A stretch of 64,000 nt of DNA from an uncultured Bacteroidales bacterium (GCA_934699095.1 CAKUVI010000006.1:1-64000), one strand, 5' to 3'; counted from the first letter of the stretch, positions 53,474 to 63,544 are shown. Program-made: numbers and translations. Notes: generated by a model not told the origin, from the sequence alone.

Positions 53474-54226
53474 TTACAGGATTTTCTTGATGATTCTCAA
53501 ATAATGGGTGTATTTTCCGACATCTTTGTTGAAGATTCCGGTCTCGTCGATTTTGTCGATCCTGACTTGTCCGCTCGAATGTATGATTTGGGAGTTTTCA
53601 AGGATTATTCCAACATGCACAATGTTGCCATCTTCGTTTTGGAAAAATGCCAAGTCTCCGGATTGCGCTTCAGACAAGAAATCCACAGGGGTTCCGTGGT
53701 TGACCTGTTGTGAGGCGTCGCGGGGAAGTTGCACTCCGATGAGCGAATATACGAGTTGGGAGAAACCGGAACAGTCGATGCCAAAAGGAGTGCGGCCACC
53801 CCAAAGATATGGCGCACCCATCAGCTTGAAGGCATTTTTCTCCAAAAATTTTCTCTTTTCAGTGATTGGCAGACTATGCAGGAGCTTCTCGCTGATCACA
53901 GAAGTGAGTGTGTCAGGAAGCTCATCCTCGGTGAGTACCGCGCCCATTGTCAGCATTGAGCTGTTATAGCTCAGCACTGGGCTTACAACCCTGAACTTCT
54001 CGCCATGAATGTATCCGTTCATGAAATGTTCCGAAACTTCATGATGCTGTTTGGACTGGATCCATCCCGTATAGTCATCGTTGATGGTGGAGATATGAAT
54101 CCAGTCGTCGTTTTTTTCAAGTATGTTGTAGCATTCTCCGAAAAGGAGCTGGCTTACCATTTCCGAGCGGTGTGAGTTTTCGGCCCGGACTGGGATTACG
54201 GCCAACCTGCAGATTCCAATGTCCAT
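53474..54226 (-). CDS. C40 family peptidase (NlpC/P60) with SH3-like domains
   Basis: Peptidoglycan endopeptidase of 250 residues. Two SH3-like segments (about 1-60 and 75-110: VPVRAENSHRSEMVSQLLFG, WIHISTINDDYTGWIQ) precede the NlpC/P60 domain (about 125-250). The catalytic Cys is in PFGIDCSGFSQLVYSLIG, the His in EDGNIVHVGIILENSQII, with a third polar residue in the following strand. No signal peptide is obvious, which is common in this Bacteroidales family; export is uncertain. It cleaves between gamma-D-Glu and diamino acid in stem peptides. It is between the DUF3127 gene and mltG in one direction. Confidence 0.92.
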   Translation of the reverse strand: MDIGICRLAVIPVRAENSHRSEMVSQLLFGECYNILEKNDDWIHISTINDDYTGWIQSKQHHEVSEHFMNGYIHGEKFRVVSPVLSYNSSMLTMGAVLTEDELPDTLTSVISEKLLHSLPITEKRKFLEKNAFKLMGAPYLWGGRTPFGIDCSGFSQLVYSLIGVQLPRDASQQVNHGTPVDFLSEAQSGDLAFFQNEDGNIVHVGIILENSQIIHSSGQVRIDKIDETGIFNKDVGKYTHYLRIIKKIL

Positions 54227-54247
54227 CGTGATATGAGGTGTGTGTGG

Positions 54248-54814
54248 TTAGAAAGGAAGATCGTCTGTGCCTGGATTGTCTGTGAAAGTGTCATATCCTG
54301 GTTGTTCCGGCAGACCGTTCACAGGGTCGTTTGCAGGTGCAGGGGGATTGTATTGCGGTTGCTGATACTGGGGCTGCTGGGGCTGCTGGTAAACAGGCTG
54401 CTGCTGGTAAACAGGTTGTTGTGGCTGTTGGTACATCGGCTGCTGCTGATACATTGGCTGTTGATACATCGGTTGCTGAGGCTGTTGATACATCTGCTGC
54501 CCGAAATTGTTGGGAGCTCCCTGTAACTGTCCTGGTTGTGCGGGCTCAACCTTCCATGCACGCAGACTTGTGTACCACTTGTCGTTGAATTCCCTCGACT
54601 CTATGTCGAAAGAGACCTGTATCAGACTGTTGAGTTGGAACGGGTCGATCATGTGAACTCGGTCGTTCATCAGGGTGAAACAAATGGTTTTCGGATAAGA
54701 TTCTATAGTTTCAATGACGAATTCTATCTTCTCCCACTCCTTGCCTGTGCTCTTTGCGATGCCTTTTTGTGGTTCTGTCTTCTTTTTTAATGTGCCTATT
54801 ACTTTAAGTTCCAT
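54248..54814 (-). CDS. DUF3127 protein with Tyr/Gln/Pro-rich repeat tail
   Basis: Protein of 188 residues. The N-terminal 100 residues (MELKVIGTLKKKTEPQKGIA, SYPKTICFTLMNDRVHMI, SLIQVSFDIESREFNDKWYT) match DUF3127, which resembles an OB fold and is thought to bind single-stranded DNA or RNA. From about 108 to 165 runs a low-complexity region with many MYQQP/VYQQQP units, likely a disordered and possibly sticky tail. It ends in an acidic tail (NPGTDDLPF) that resembles the protein-interacting tip of single-stranded DNA-binding proteins. A DNA-metabolism role is inferred. It is separated from the MCE gene by 11 bp. Confidence 0.85.
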   Translation of the reverse strand: MELKVIGTLKKKTEPQKGIAKSTGKEWEKIEFVIETIESYPKTICFTLMNDRVHMIDPFQLNSLIQVSFDIESREFNDKWYTSLRAWKVEPAQPGQLQGAPNNFGQQMYQQPQQPMYQQPMYQQQPMYQQPQQPVYQQQPVYQQPQQPQYQQPQYNPPAPANDPVNGLPEQPGYDTFTDNPGTDDLPF

Positions 54815-54825
54815 ATTTTTTTGTT

Positions 54826-55812
54826 TTAATCTTTCTTGTTCTTTTCTTTCCTGCCGAAAACCGACACGTTGATGTATTTTGAAGGATTGGCCTTCAAGTC
54901 GGTGATAAGCAGGTTCAGACTTTCAATTGTCTTGTTGATGTTTCTGTACAGAGAATCATTCTGCACGAGCTGTCCTACAGTTCCTTGACCGTTCTCGACT
55001 TCGGAGATGATTTTTTTAGTGTTGTTGACTGTCTGTTGGGCATCAAACACCAAGGTTTTGATGTTGGATTGTGCCACTGAGTCGGTTATGTTGTCAACGT
55101 TGGCCACAATAGCATCAATCTTGGGTGATGCGTCGCTCAGTGTCTTCGACAATCTGTCAAGCTGAGATACTATGTTGTTGACTTTTCCGCCGTTTTGGGC
55201 AAGGATAGCAGACAGGTCGTGCGTGGTGTTCTGAAGATTCTCAAGAGTGTTCTTTATCATGATACCTCCATTAATCGAGTCGTAAGGCAGGAACGCTGTT
55301 TTGAGATTCATGCCTATGGTGTCAACAGAAGCGGCCACGCTCTTGAGCTGGGTGACTAAATCGCCAACCCCGTCAAGCATCCCTGCTGCGAGGCAGCAGT
55401 TCAGGGTGTCGCCTTTTTTCGCCATTTCAGTTGAGGTCCCTAATTTCAGGTTCACAATCATGCCGCCGAGAACATCTTTTTGGGCAACCTCGAAGTATGA
55501 GTCCTCAGGAATGTCGAACTTTTCGGTGATGAGTATTTCAGCGCAAATTCTGATTGGGTTTGAACTGATCATGTTTATGTCAGTGACCTTTCCTATCTGG
55601 TATCCGTTGAGGTTAACATTAGTGCTTTCATGCAATGCGCCAATGTCTTCAAACACGGCATAAAAATATCTTTTCTGCCCGAAGATGTTGATTCCTTTCA
55701 GGAAAGTGGCTCCGAAATAGAACAAGACAGCCGCAATTATGCAGAATATCGCAACTTTGATGCTCTTTGCCTCTTTGATTGAATTTCTTTTCTTGTTGGT
55801 CTCCATTAACAA
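54826..55812 (-). CDS. MlaD/MCE family lipid-transport protein
   Basis: Inner-membrane-anchored protein of 328 residues with a helix near the N terminus (VAIFCIIAAVLFYFGATFLKG) and one MCE domain (about 45-120: YFYAVFEDIGALHESTNVNL, GYQIGKVTDI, YFEVAQKDVLGGMIVNLKLG). A long helical region follows (about 130-310: VGDLVTQLKSVAASVDTIG, NTLENLQNTTHDLSAIL, VNNIVSQLDRLSKTL) that would extend through the periplasm. Such proteins carry phospholipids between the membranes with an MlaE/MlaF ABC transporter. No transporter genes are present in the window. The start at ATG 55812 gives a two-methionine start; the next ATG (55806) is equally possible. Confidence 0.9.
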   Translation of the reverse strand: MLMETNKKRNSIKEAKSIKVAIFCIIAAVLFYFGATFLKGINIFGQKRYFYAVFEDIGALHESTNVNLNGYQIGKVTDINMISSNPIRICAEILITEKFDIPEDSYFEVAQKDVLGGMIVNLKLGTSTEMAKKGDTLNCCLAAGMLDGVGDLVTQLKSVAASVDTIGMNLKTAFLPYDSINGGIMIKNTLENLQNTTHDLSAILAQNGGKVNNIVSQLDRLSKTLSDASPKIDAIVANVDNITDSVAQSNIKTLVFDAQQTVNNTKKIISEVENGQGTVGQLVQNDSLYRNINKTIESLNLLITDLKANPSKYINVSVFGRKEKNKKD

Positions 55813-55845
55813 TTCTTACCTGAGATTCTTAAATTTAATTGTCGT

Positions 55846-58800
55846 TTATCTGTTGTTGACTATAACCTTTCGTGTTTCTGAGATGTTGCCTTTCTCATTG
55901 ACAAAATGTACGGTATAGTGGCCGTTAGCGAATCTTGTGCAGTCAATTTCCATAGTAGTGTCATCACATGAACCAGAGAATACAAGACGTCCGGTCTCGT
56001 CGTATAGGCGAACGAGTCTGATGTCGGCGGCATTTTCAAGGTTGATGAACAAAGATTGGTGCACTGGGTTGGGGTAGAGTTTCACGACAGGGTTGTCGAT
56101 GTGGTCTTCAATGCCGACATTGCAGAAGATGTTGATTGATGTCTCGGTGTATCCGCAGTTGTTGATGCCGCGGGCGGTGAGTATTCCGTTGCCGTTTGTG
56201 TTGACAGTCATTGTCACTGTTGAGTAGTCGGGGTTGATCAATGTCCAGTGTGTGTTGGAAACGCGCCATTCATAGTTGTTGACAAACTGAGGATTGTTGA
56301 TGCTGTAGTAGGAGTTTCCGTATTGGGTTATGTGTTGAGGTCCTGTGATTGAATCCAATCTCGGCAGCGGGTTAACAGTAAGGAGCAGGTTGATGGTGCT
56401 GTCGCAACCGGAGACGGTCTGAAGATAGCGTGAGAAGGTGTATGTTCCTGCAGTGTCGATCACTGGGATTTCAAAACCGTATTGGGAGAAGTTCTGGTGT
56501 TCGCAGATGCTGCCTGTAACAGTATAGTTGTAGGTCGGAAGCGTTGATACCATGTGCTGTGCCACCGCGCTGCATCCGTTTGTGCCGGTCACTGTCACTT
56601 CATAAAGGGTGTTGTCAGGGGTGACTACTACGGTCTGCGTGCTATCGCCGGTGTTCCATTCATAGCTGATTGCGTTTGTGGAGGCGATTAGCGTTGTGGA
56701 TTCGTCCTGACAGAGTGAGTTTACACCCAGAATCTGTACGAACGGGGCTGTCAAGGTCGCAACGTTGATTGCTGCTATCGAGGTACAGCCGTAATCGTTG
56801 GTGGCGGTCACAGCATAGTTTCCGCCGGTGGTGATGTCGATATGGTCTTCAGTGCTGCCGGTACTCCAAAGGAAGTCGTAGTCGCCCGAGACGGATAACG
56901 TTTCGGTGGTGTTCTCACAGATCGTCTCAACGCCATTGAGTGTGATGTATGGCACAGGGTTGTTCACAACGGTGGCCGAGGCGGTGGCCTGGCAACCTGT
57001 GAGTGAGGTGGCGGTCACGGTGTATGCGCTGTGCTCAGACACTGTGATCTTCTGTGAAGTGGCCCCGGTGCTCCAGAGATATGTGTGTCCTCCCGAAGCT
57101 GTGAGCTCTGTTGAGTCGCCATGGCAGATTGCCAATATGCCGTTGATGTGGACATCCGGCAGCGCTTCCACGTTCACCACTTTGCTCGTTGTTGAATTGC
57201 AGCCGTGCTCGTCGTAGCCGGTTACCGTGTATGTTGTGGTCTGGGAAGGCATGATGTCTATGGATGGTGTGTTCTCGCCGGTGCTCCATGAATACATGAC
57301 ACCGCCGGTGGCTGTGAGCACTTCGGAAGAACCGCTGCAGATCATACCGTCTCCGTCGATGTTGATGACAGGCTTGCTCCACACAACAATCTCTATTGAG
57401 TCGCTGCGCTGGCAGTTGAGGCTGTTCGTGGCTGTAACCTTGTAAACACCTGCAGTGCCGGTTGTGAGTGTGCTGCCGGTATTGCCGTTGTTCCAAGTGT
57501 ATGAGTTGCCGCCAGTGACAGATATTGTGGCAGTCTCACCATTGCATATCGAAGCGTTGCCGCTGAAGATGACAGACGGAAGCACGTTTACATTGACGGT
57601 TGCTGTGGCTTGTGACGAACATCCGAATGTGTTGAATGCCATTACAGTGTATGTGGTTGTCTGATTAGGACTTACAGAAATGTTGGCCACCTGGGCGCCA
57701 GTGCTCCACTGGTAGGTGTTGCCTCCCATGGCGGTAAGCACAGTGCTCTCGCCACGGCAGATTGTCGTCTGGCCGATGATGCTTACAACAGGAAGCGCCT
57801 CCACTACGATGTTCTTGGTCACTGTTGAACTGCACCCGTTAGCGTCATAGCCGGTTACTGAATATGAGGTTGAGATAGAAGGTGAGATTGTGATTGACGA
57901 CGAGTTGTCGTTGGTGTTCCATACGTATGTCTGCGCGCCGCCAGCCGACAGCAGGGTGGGGGTGTTGGCGCAGATGTGGTCGTTGCCGCTTATTGTCACA
58001 ACAGGATTTGCATTGACAACTATCAGCACAGAGTCGGTGTTGACACAGTTGTAACTGTTGGAAGCTGTCACCTTGTGATATCCCGGTGTGGAGATATGTG
58101 CGGTGGCGGTGGCTTCTCCGGTTGACCATGCATAATTGACGGCTCCCGATGCTGTTATGTTTGCCATGCTGCCCTGACAGATGGTGCTGTTTCCACTGAA
58201 TGTTATTGTCGGTAACTCGTTTACAACTATAGACTTGGACGCAGTTGCGGAACATCCGTAAGCGTTTGTGACAGTCACTATGTAAGTGGTGCTTGCTTCA
58301 GGAGATACTGCCAAGCTGCTGCCGGTGGCATCGCCGGTGTTCCAGTTGTACAGGACACCGCCAGTAGCTGTGAGTGTGGTTGATGAACCCTTGCAGACAT
58401 TGCTCTCTCCGCTGATTTGAGGCGTAGGAAGCGCGTGTACAACAACGTTTCTCTTGGCTGTCGCTGAACATCCGTAGTTGTTGGTGGCGGTTACAGTGTA
58501 CTGGCCGCTTTCTGATACAGTGATAGTTGCCGATGTCTCATCGGTGCTCCATGTGAATTGGGTGCCCGCACCACTGGTGGCCGTGAGCATCGTGCTGTTG
58601 CCTTGACAAGTCTCACCGTTGCCTACGATGCTGACTTGCGGCAGACTCCTTACCACCAAGTTTGTGCTGTACACTGTAGAGCATTGGTTGGGGTTGGTCA
58701 CCGTCACGGTGTAGGTCCCGGCATCTTTGACGGTGATCTGGCTCTGGTGGCTGCCCGTTGACCAGTAGTAGCTGCAGCCTACAGGTGCGTCTGCCGCTAA

Positions 58801-61800
58801 GACTGTCTGTTCACCGTTGCAGATCTCGATGTTCTCCGGAACATTTGCTGCAGGCACGGCGTTGACCACCACATTTGCGTTCAATATTGCTGAACACCCG
58901 TTGTCATTGGTCACCGTCACTGTGTATAACCCGGCAGTGGCTGTGCTCAAGTATGGTGAATAGATATTGGTGCTCCATTTGTACTGTGTGCCGCCGTTGG
59001 CCTGCAAATGTGCGGTGTCTCCCTGACAGATAGTGGTGTTTCCCGTTATGTAAGCTGCAGGCGGCTGATTTACGATGACGGTCTTCGACGCGGTTGTGGT
59101 ACATCCGTTATTGTCGGTGACTAACAGGGTGTATGTGGTCGTTGTAGTCGGGTTGACGTTGATGGTCGCGCCGGTTTGACCGGTGGACCAGTTGTATGTG
59201 CTGCCGTTTGAGATGGCTGTGAGTGTTACCGACTCTCCGCTGCAGATGTTGTCGTTGGAGAGCAATGTAACAACTGGCGCGGGGTTCACAAGCACCGTGG
59301 CTGATGTGGAAGCTGTGCATCCGTATTGGTTGGTGACGGTTACGGCATATGTGCCGGTTGCGTTAACGCTGATGAGTGCAGATGTGTTGCCGTCATCCCA
59401 GATGTAGCTGTTGCCGCCCGACGCCCTGAGTGTCGTTGACTGACCCTCGCAGATCGTCATGTTGCCGTTGATTACAGGAGCAGGCATGTTGTACTCGCTT
59501 ACCGTTGCCGACAATGTGCTCTGACATCCGTTAGAGTTTGTGACTGTCACCGAATATTGCCCTGGAGCTGAAATTGAAATGTTGTTGGTAGTGCTTCCGT
59601 CAAACCACTGATATGAATAGTTCCCCGGATCTGAAACTGCAAGTGTGGTGCTTTGCCCATGGCAGAAATATCTGTTGCCGGTGATGGTTGCACTAACCTC
59701 ATCGCGAGTTACATTCACATTCTTGGTGGCGGAACAGCCGTTGTTGTCTGTACCGGTCACTGTATAGGTTCCTGCGTATGAAGCACTAATGGTTTGTGTT
59801 GTCTCACCTGAATTCCACTGATATGATGTGCCGCCAGTAGCAGTCAGAGTGGTGCTGCCGCCTTGACAGAATGTGAGTCGGCCCAAGACGTTGATCTCAG
59901 GAAGCTGGTTGACAATGACGTTGACAGTGGCGGTGTTGCTGCAACCGTTGATGTCGGATGCAGTCACTGTGTAAACACCCTCGGTTGAAACCGTGATCTT
60001 CGCAAGGCTGGTCCCGTTGCTCCATGCATATTGGCTGCCGCCAGTGGCGGTCAACACTGTGTTTCCTCCTGCACAAATGCTGGTGTTGCCTGTGATCTCT
60101 GCCGTGGGCAGGTCGTTCACGTTTATGCTTATGTTGCCGGTCTTCTTGCAGCCGTAGATGTTGGTGACCGTCACTGAATAGTTTGTGGCTGACTGCGGGG
60201 TTACTGTCGTGGTGTCGGTGGTGGCACCGTTGCTCCAAACGTAGTCGCTGCCGCCAAAGGCCTGCAATGTGGTGCTGCTGCCTTTACACAGTGTGGTGCT
60301 GCCCGAAATGTTGATCTCCGGTATGTCGGCGTCTATGACATGCACGCTTGCGGTCGTTGAACAGTTGTAGGCATTAGTGGTCTTGACGGTGTATGTGCCT
60401 GCCAAGGTCACATTGATCGAAGGCGTCGTCTCGCCGCTCGACCATTGGAACACACTGCCCGTTGACTGGGCTGTTAGCGTCAATGTGTTGCCAGTGCACA
60501 GGAATGTGGTGTCGGGAACAATCAACGCCGGCGACTCTTTTACATTCAGTTTCACATAGAATACAGAATCGTAGTCAGAAACTGCCGAGGGGGTGAGGAA
60601 TCTGTAAACACCAGCCGCTGTGAGCACACTGTCGAAGATGGTGTACGGCAGGTCGTTTGAACAGATCTCCTTGAATATTGTGTCGTTGTTTATGATTGCA
60701 GGATTGACTGTGAGATGAATGGAAACTACACTGTCGCAACCATGTATTGTCTTAAGCGTCTGTTCATGATAACCGTCAGTGGTGTATGCGCTGTCACCGA
60801 AATGATATGGCATCTCGTATTCACCCACGGTAAGGTATATCGTCTCGTCTTGGTATGTCGGATAGTGTGATACATTCAGTACGATCACACTGTCATAGTC
60901 GGCCAAATGGTATGTGAACTCATGCTCGCCGGCTGTTGAAACAGTCTCGCCGAGGAAGCTGATGGATTCATTGGCGCAGAAGGCAGTGTCCATTCTCACA
61001 GTGTAAGTCTGAAGTACGTTCAAATTCAAAGTCACAAGAGTGTCACAACCTCCGTTTGTGTCCGGGATTCTGAAAGTGTAAACGCCGCTCTCGGTGTAAG
61101 AGCTGTCACGGTAGGTGAACGGAATGTCGTTTCTGGTGATGGTGAATTCATCGTTTATCGTTGGATGCTCGTTGACTGTGAGCATCAGTTTTACACGCGC
61201 GCTGTCGCAGCCGAGCTGGTTCTTCACCATCTTGGTGTATGTGCCGCTTGAGTAGTATTTGCTGCCAAAGAACTCATACGGAACCTCCGAACTGCAGATG
61301 GTTGCATATACGGTGTCGTTGACGATGGCTGGCTTGATTGTGAGAATCAGGATGTGCTTGTCGATGCATTGATAACTGTTGGCTGTTTCAATGGTGTATG
61401 TGCCGGATGCTGTGAAAGTGCTGTCATAGAAGGTGTAAGAATCTTCGTTGGTGCAGATTACGAGGGTGTCGGTTGATGACGGCTTTCTGGTGAGCTGCAA
61501 TACCGTGAAATTGGAGCATGCGGTGTCAGGATTGTTGTCGATATAGTACTGTCCGAAGTCGTTGTATTCGATACCATTATATATATATGGAAGGGAACTC
61601 TCGCAGAGAGCCTCCGCAACAGTGTCGAAAACAGGCTGGTTGACGGTGAGGTTGATTGTCAGTAGGAGGCTGTCGCAGCCGTGGATGTTCTTGAGAGGTT
61701 GGTAGTAGGTGCCGGAAGTGTAGTAGGGGATGTCGTGGCACATGAACGGAGCGTCTGCAGCGCAAATGGTAGTGTCGATTGTTGCGCGGAGCTTCGATGA

Positions 61801-62532
61801 AGGCAGTGTGCTGATTATCAGCCGTGTTGTGGCCAAGCAACCATGCTCTGTGGTGTGGAGCACCATGTAGGTGCCAGGACTGTTGAAATTCTGGCCTGCG
61901 AAGGAGTATGGTAGCTCGCTCTGGCAGATCTGTACATTCACGGTGTCGCTTACCGTCGGATATGTCTCGACTATGTAGGTCTTCACAATCGGGCATCCCT
62001 CCGAGTCGTATCCTTGGATGAAGTCGAACGAACCGGGGGTGTCAAACGTGATGTCTTCGTATTGGATGGAGGATTCACCCTGGCAGATACCGAGGTTTAT
62101 GGTGTCGCGTTGACCTTGCATCACGTTGAGTTTCAGCAGGATGAAAGCGCTGTCGCAGCCCTTGGTCGTGGGAAAGCCGAGCTCGTAGTCGCCCGACTTG
62201 TAGAAGAAGTGACCGCTGAAGGTGTATGGCAGGTTGCTGCTGCATATCTTGGCCTCTACAGTGTCGTGAACACTGTAGCTCTTGCCCAATGTGATGTTGT
62301 AAACGTTGAGCACGTCCATGTACACTGTCCCTTGCGAGGTCGAATAGTGCGGTATCCTCACAGTCGTGTCGGTGCGGTATGTGACGCCGTTGGCCGGCAA
62401 CACCAAACTGTCGCATCCGAAGACCGGATGATATACCGTGTCGGTTGTCTGTGCATTGGCGCCTCCGCACAACGCTGCGAGGACCATTAACAATGCAATA
62501 GCTGATAACTTGTTGTATCTCAGTATTTTCAT
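55846..62532 (-). CDS. Giant T9SS-exported repeat protein with Ig-like domains
   Basis: Exported protein of 2228 residues from ATG 62532 (signal YNKLSAIALLMVLAALCGGA); the 69 extra upstream codons are non-coding-like. The N-terminal region (about 50-665) holds eleven units of 55-65 residues, with repeats such as DTVEAKICSSNLPYTFSG and GCDSAFILLKLNV. Next, residues 667-2000 hold 19 Ig-like units of about 70 residues. Each has a cysteine early (SICAGGNTVL, TICQGDTAHL) and one late (YGCSAT, NGCSST), and many share the ATGGxxYxWSxG core. The C terminus has one more first-type unit and an 80-residue T9SS domain (VKLYPNPVHQSLFINL, ETGRLVFSG, NGHYTVHFVN). This resembles SprB-like or HYR/PKD adhesins. 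Adhesion is inferred. Confidence 0.88.
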   Translation of the reverse strand: MKILRYNKLSAIALLMVLAALCGGANAQTTDTVYHPVFGCDSLVLPANGVTYRTDTTVRIPHYSTSQGTVYMDVLNVYNITLGKSYSVHDTVEAKICSSNLPYTFSGHFFYKSGDYELGFPTTKGCDSAFILLKLNVMQGQRDTINLGICQGESSIQYEDITFDTPGSFDFIQGYDSEGCPIVKTYIVETYPTVSDTVNVQICQSELPYSFAGQNFNSPGTYMVLHTTEHGCLATTRLIISTLPSSKLRATIDTTICAADAPFMCHDIPYYTSGTYYQPLKNIHGCDSLLLTINLTVNQPVFDTVAEALCESSLPYIYNGIEYNDFGQYYIDNNPDTACSNFTVLQLTRKPSSTDTLVICTNEDSYTFYDSTFTASGTYTIETANSYQCIDKHILILTIKPAIVNDTVYATICSSEVPYEFFGSKYYSSGTYTKMVKNQLGCDSARVKLMLTVNEHPTINDEFTITRNDIPFTYRDSSYTESGVYTFRIPDTNGGCDTLVTLNLNVLQTYTVRMDTAFCANESISFLGETVSTAGEHEFTYHLADYDSVIVLNVSHYPTYQDETIYLTVGEYEMPYHFGDSAYTTDGYHEQTLKTIHGCDSVVSIHLTVNPAIINNDTIFKEICSNDLPYTIFDSVLTAAGVYRFLTPSAVSDYDSVFYVKLNVKESPALIVPDTTFLCTGNTLTLTAQSTGSVFQWSSGETTPSINVTLAGTYTVKTTNAYNCSTTASVHVIDADIPEINISGSTTLCKGSSTTLQAFGGSDYVWSNGATTDTTTVTPQSATNYSVTVTNIYGCKKTGNISINVNDLPTAEITGNTSICAGGNTVLTATGGSQYAWSNGTSLAKITVSTEGVYTVTASDINGCSNTATVNVIVNQLPEINVLGRLTFCQGGSTTLTATGGTSYQWNSGETTQTISASYAGTYTVTGTDNNGCSATKNVNVTRDEVSATITGNRYFCHGQSTTLAVSDPGNYSYQWFDGSTTNNISISAPGQYSVTVTNSNGCQSTLSATVSEYNMPAPVINGNMTICEGQSTTLRASGGNSYIWDDGNTSALISVNATGTYAVTVTNQYGCTASTSATVLVNPAPVVTLLSNDNICSGESVTLTAISNGSTYNWSTGQTGATINVNPTTTTTYTLLVTDNNGCTTTASKTVIVNQPPAAYITGNTTICQGDTAHLQANGGTQYKWSTNIYSPYLSTATAGLYTVTVTNDNGCSAILNANVVVNAVPAANVPENIEICNGEQTVLAADAPVGCSYYWSTGSHQSQITVKDAGTYTVTVTNPNQCSTVYSTNLVVRSLPQVSIVGNGETCQGNSTMLTATSGAGTQFTWSTDETSATITVSESGQYTVTATNNYGCSATAKRNVVVHALPTPQISGESNVCKGSSTTLTATGGVLYNWNTGDATGSSLAVSPEASTTYIVTVTNAYGCSATASKSIVVNELPTITFSGNSTICQGSMANITASGAVNYAWSTGEATATAHISTPGYHKVTASNSYNCVNTDSVLIVVNANPVVTISGNDHICANTPTLLSAGGAQTYVWNTNDNSSSITISPSISTSYSVTGYDANGCSSTVTKNIVVEALPVVSIIGQTTICRGESTVLTAMGGNTYQWSTGAQVANISVSPNQTTTYTVMAFNTFGCSSQATATVNVNVLPSVIFSGNASICNGETATISVTGGNSYTWNNGNTGSTLTTGTAGVYKVTATNSLNCQRSDSIEIVVWSKPVINIDGDGMICSGSSEVLTATGGVMYSWSTGENTPSIDIMPSQTTTYTVTGYDEHGCNSTTSKVVNVEALPDVHINGILAICHGDSTELTASGGHTYLWSTGATSQKITVSEHSAYTVTATSLTGCQATASATVVNNPVPYITLNGVETICENTTETLSVSGDYDFLWSTGSTEDHIDITTGGNYAVTATNDYGCTSIAAINVATLTAPFVQILGVNSLCQDESTTLIASTNAISYEWNTGDSTQTVVVTPDNTLYEVTVTGTNGCSAVAQHMVSTLPTYNYTVTGSICEHQNFSQYGFEIPVIDTAGTYTFSRYLQTVSGCDSTINLLLTVNPLPRLDSITGPQHITQYGNSYYSINNPQFVNNYEWRVSNTHWTLINPDYSTVTMTVNTNGNGILTARGINNCGYTETSINIFCNVGIEDHIDNPVVKLYPNPVHQSLFINLENAADIRLVRLYDETGRLVFSGSCDDTTMEIDCTRFANGHYTVHFVNEKGNISETRKVIVNNR

Positions 62533-62645
62533 AATTATTTTGTAATATAGTGTTACCATATAGAATATCAACATTAAAATGTGCAAAAATACATTTTTTG
62601 CAAGAATGTGGCAAAAAAAAAAATAACGCGTCTGGCAGGTGAAAA

Positions 62646-63392
62646 TTATTTCGTGTCGAAAATCCTGAATTTGGCGAGATGCCATTTCTGGAGGCGGTAT
62701 TGCAACGATGTGGCAAGCACACCGAGACCGTACTTGCAACTGCGCCTGAAGTTTATGGAGGAGGCCTCCGGAAAGTATTTGGTGGGACAGGTCATCTCCC
62801 CGATTTCAAAGCCTGCGTGGAATATCTGCGCGATCATCTGGTTGTCGAACACGAAGTCGTCAGAGTTGTTCATGAAAGGCACTTTTCTGAGCACTTCGGA
62901 TGAGAATGCGCGGTAGCCTGTGTGATATTCCGAGAGCTTCTCGCCCAGGATGAGGTTCTGCGCAAAAGTGAGGCATCTGTTGAAGAAGTATTTGTAGTAC
63001 GGCATTCCGCCTCTCAGCGCGCCGCCGCCCAAGATCCTCGAACCCAACACCACGGGGTAGAGCCCGTTTGCTATCATGTAGGCCATCGATTCTATAAGCT
63101 TAGGAGTGTATTGGTAGTCGGGGTGCAGCATGACCACGATGTCGGCTCCCAATTCCAGCGCCTTCCGGTAGCAGGTCTTCTGGTTGGCCCCGTAACCCTT
63201 GTTGGTGGCGTGCTTCACTATGGTGCCGATGCCGAGCTCCCTCGCCCTGAGAAGCGTGTCGTCACCGGAGTCATCGTCAACCAGAACCACCTCGTCAACA
63301 ATGTCCAATGGTATCTCCATGTAGGTCTTCTCCAAGGTCTGAGCCGCATTGAAGGCCGGTAATACAACAACAATCTTTTTCCCTTTCAACAT
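62646..63392 (-). CDS. Family 2 glycosyltransferase
   Basis: Cytosolic or membrane-associated glycosyltransferase of 248 residues. The nucleotide-sugar-binding fold opens KIVVVLPAFNAAQTLEKTY; the DxD-type motif is in EVVLVDDDSGDDT (about 35-45); ADIVVMLHPDYQYTPKLIE and LGSRILGGGALRGGMPYYKY follow. The sequence resembles dolichyl-phosphate-mannose synthase-like GT2 enzymes without C-terminal membrane helices. It may transfer sugar to polyprenyl phosphate or a surface glycan; the acceptor is unknown. A CAAAGGTA box at 63413-63420 (TACCTTTG) is its promoter candidate. No polysaccharide genes adjoin it. Confidence 0.9.
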   Translation of the reverse strand: MLKGKKIVVVLPAFNAAQTLEKTYMEIPLDIVDEVVLVDDDSGDDTLLRARELGIGTIVKHATNKGYGANQKTCYRKALELGADIVVMLHPDYQYTPKLIESMAYMIANGLYPVVLGSRILGGGALRGGMPYYKYFFNRCLTFAQNLILGEKLSEYHTGYRAFSSEVLRKVPFMNNSDDFVFDNQMIAQIFHAGFEIGEMTCPTKYFPEASSINFRRSCKYGLGVLATSLQYRLQKWHLAKFRIFDTK

Positions 63393-63412
63393 ACGAAAAA
63401 TGTTTTGCGCCG

Positions 63413-63420
63413 CAAAGGTA
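63413..63420 (-). promoter_or_regulatory. -7 element (minus strand TACCTTTG) for the glycosyltransferase
   Basis: An exact TAnnTTTG match on the minus strand, about 20 bp before the start at 63392. Confidence 0.6.
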
Positions 63421-63490
63421 GGATTTTTTCACCAAACGACATAAAATACCCGGAATTTTCAAAATCTGAACAATAAAACTGAATTTTTAT

Positions 63491-63498
63491 TATTTTTG
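63491..63498 (+). promoter_or_regulatory. -7 element TATTTTTG for the partial gene at the window end
   Basis: A TAnnTTTG match 46 bp before ATG 63545, divergent from the glycosyltransferase promoter. Confidence 0.55.
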
Positions 63499-63544
63499 CG
63501 CCTGATTTTCTGAAAGATAGAAAAGCCCTATTATCCCTATTTAG

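Noticed and set aside
56906..60559. Numerous open frames of 60-140 codons on both strands within the giant gene
   Set aside because: They are shadows of the repetitive coding sequence, repeated at the same spacing as the Ig-like units.
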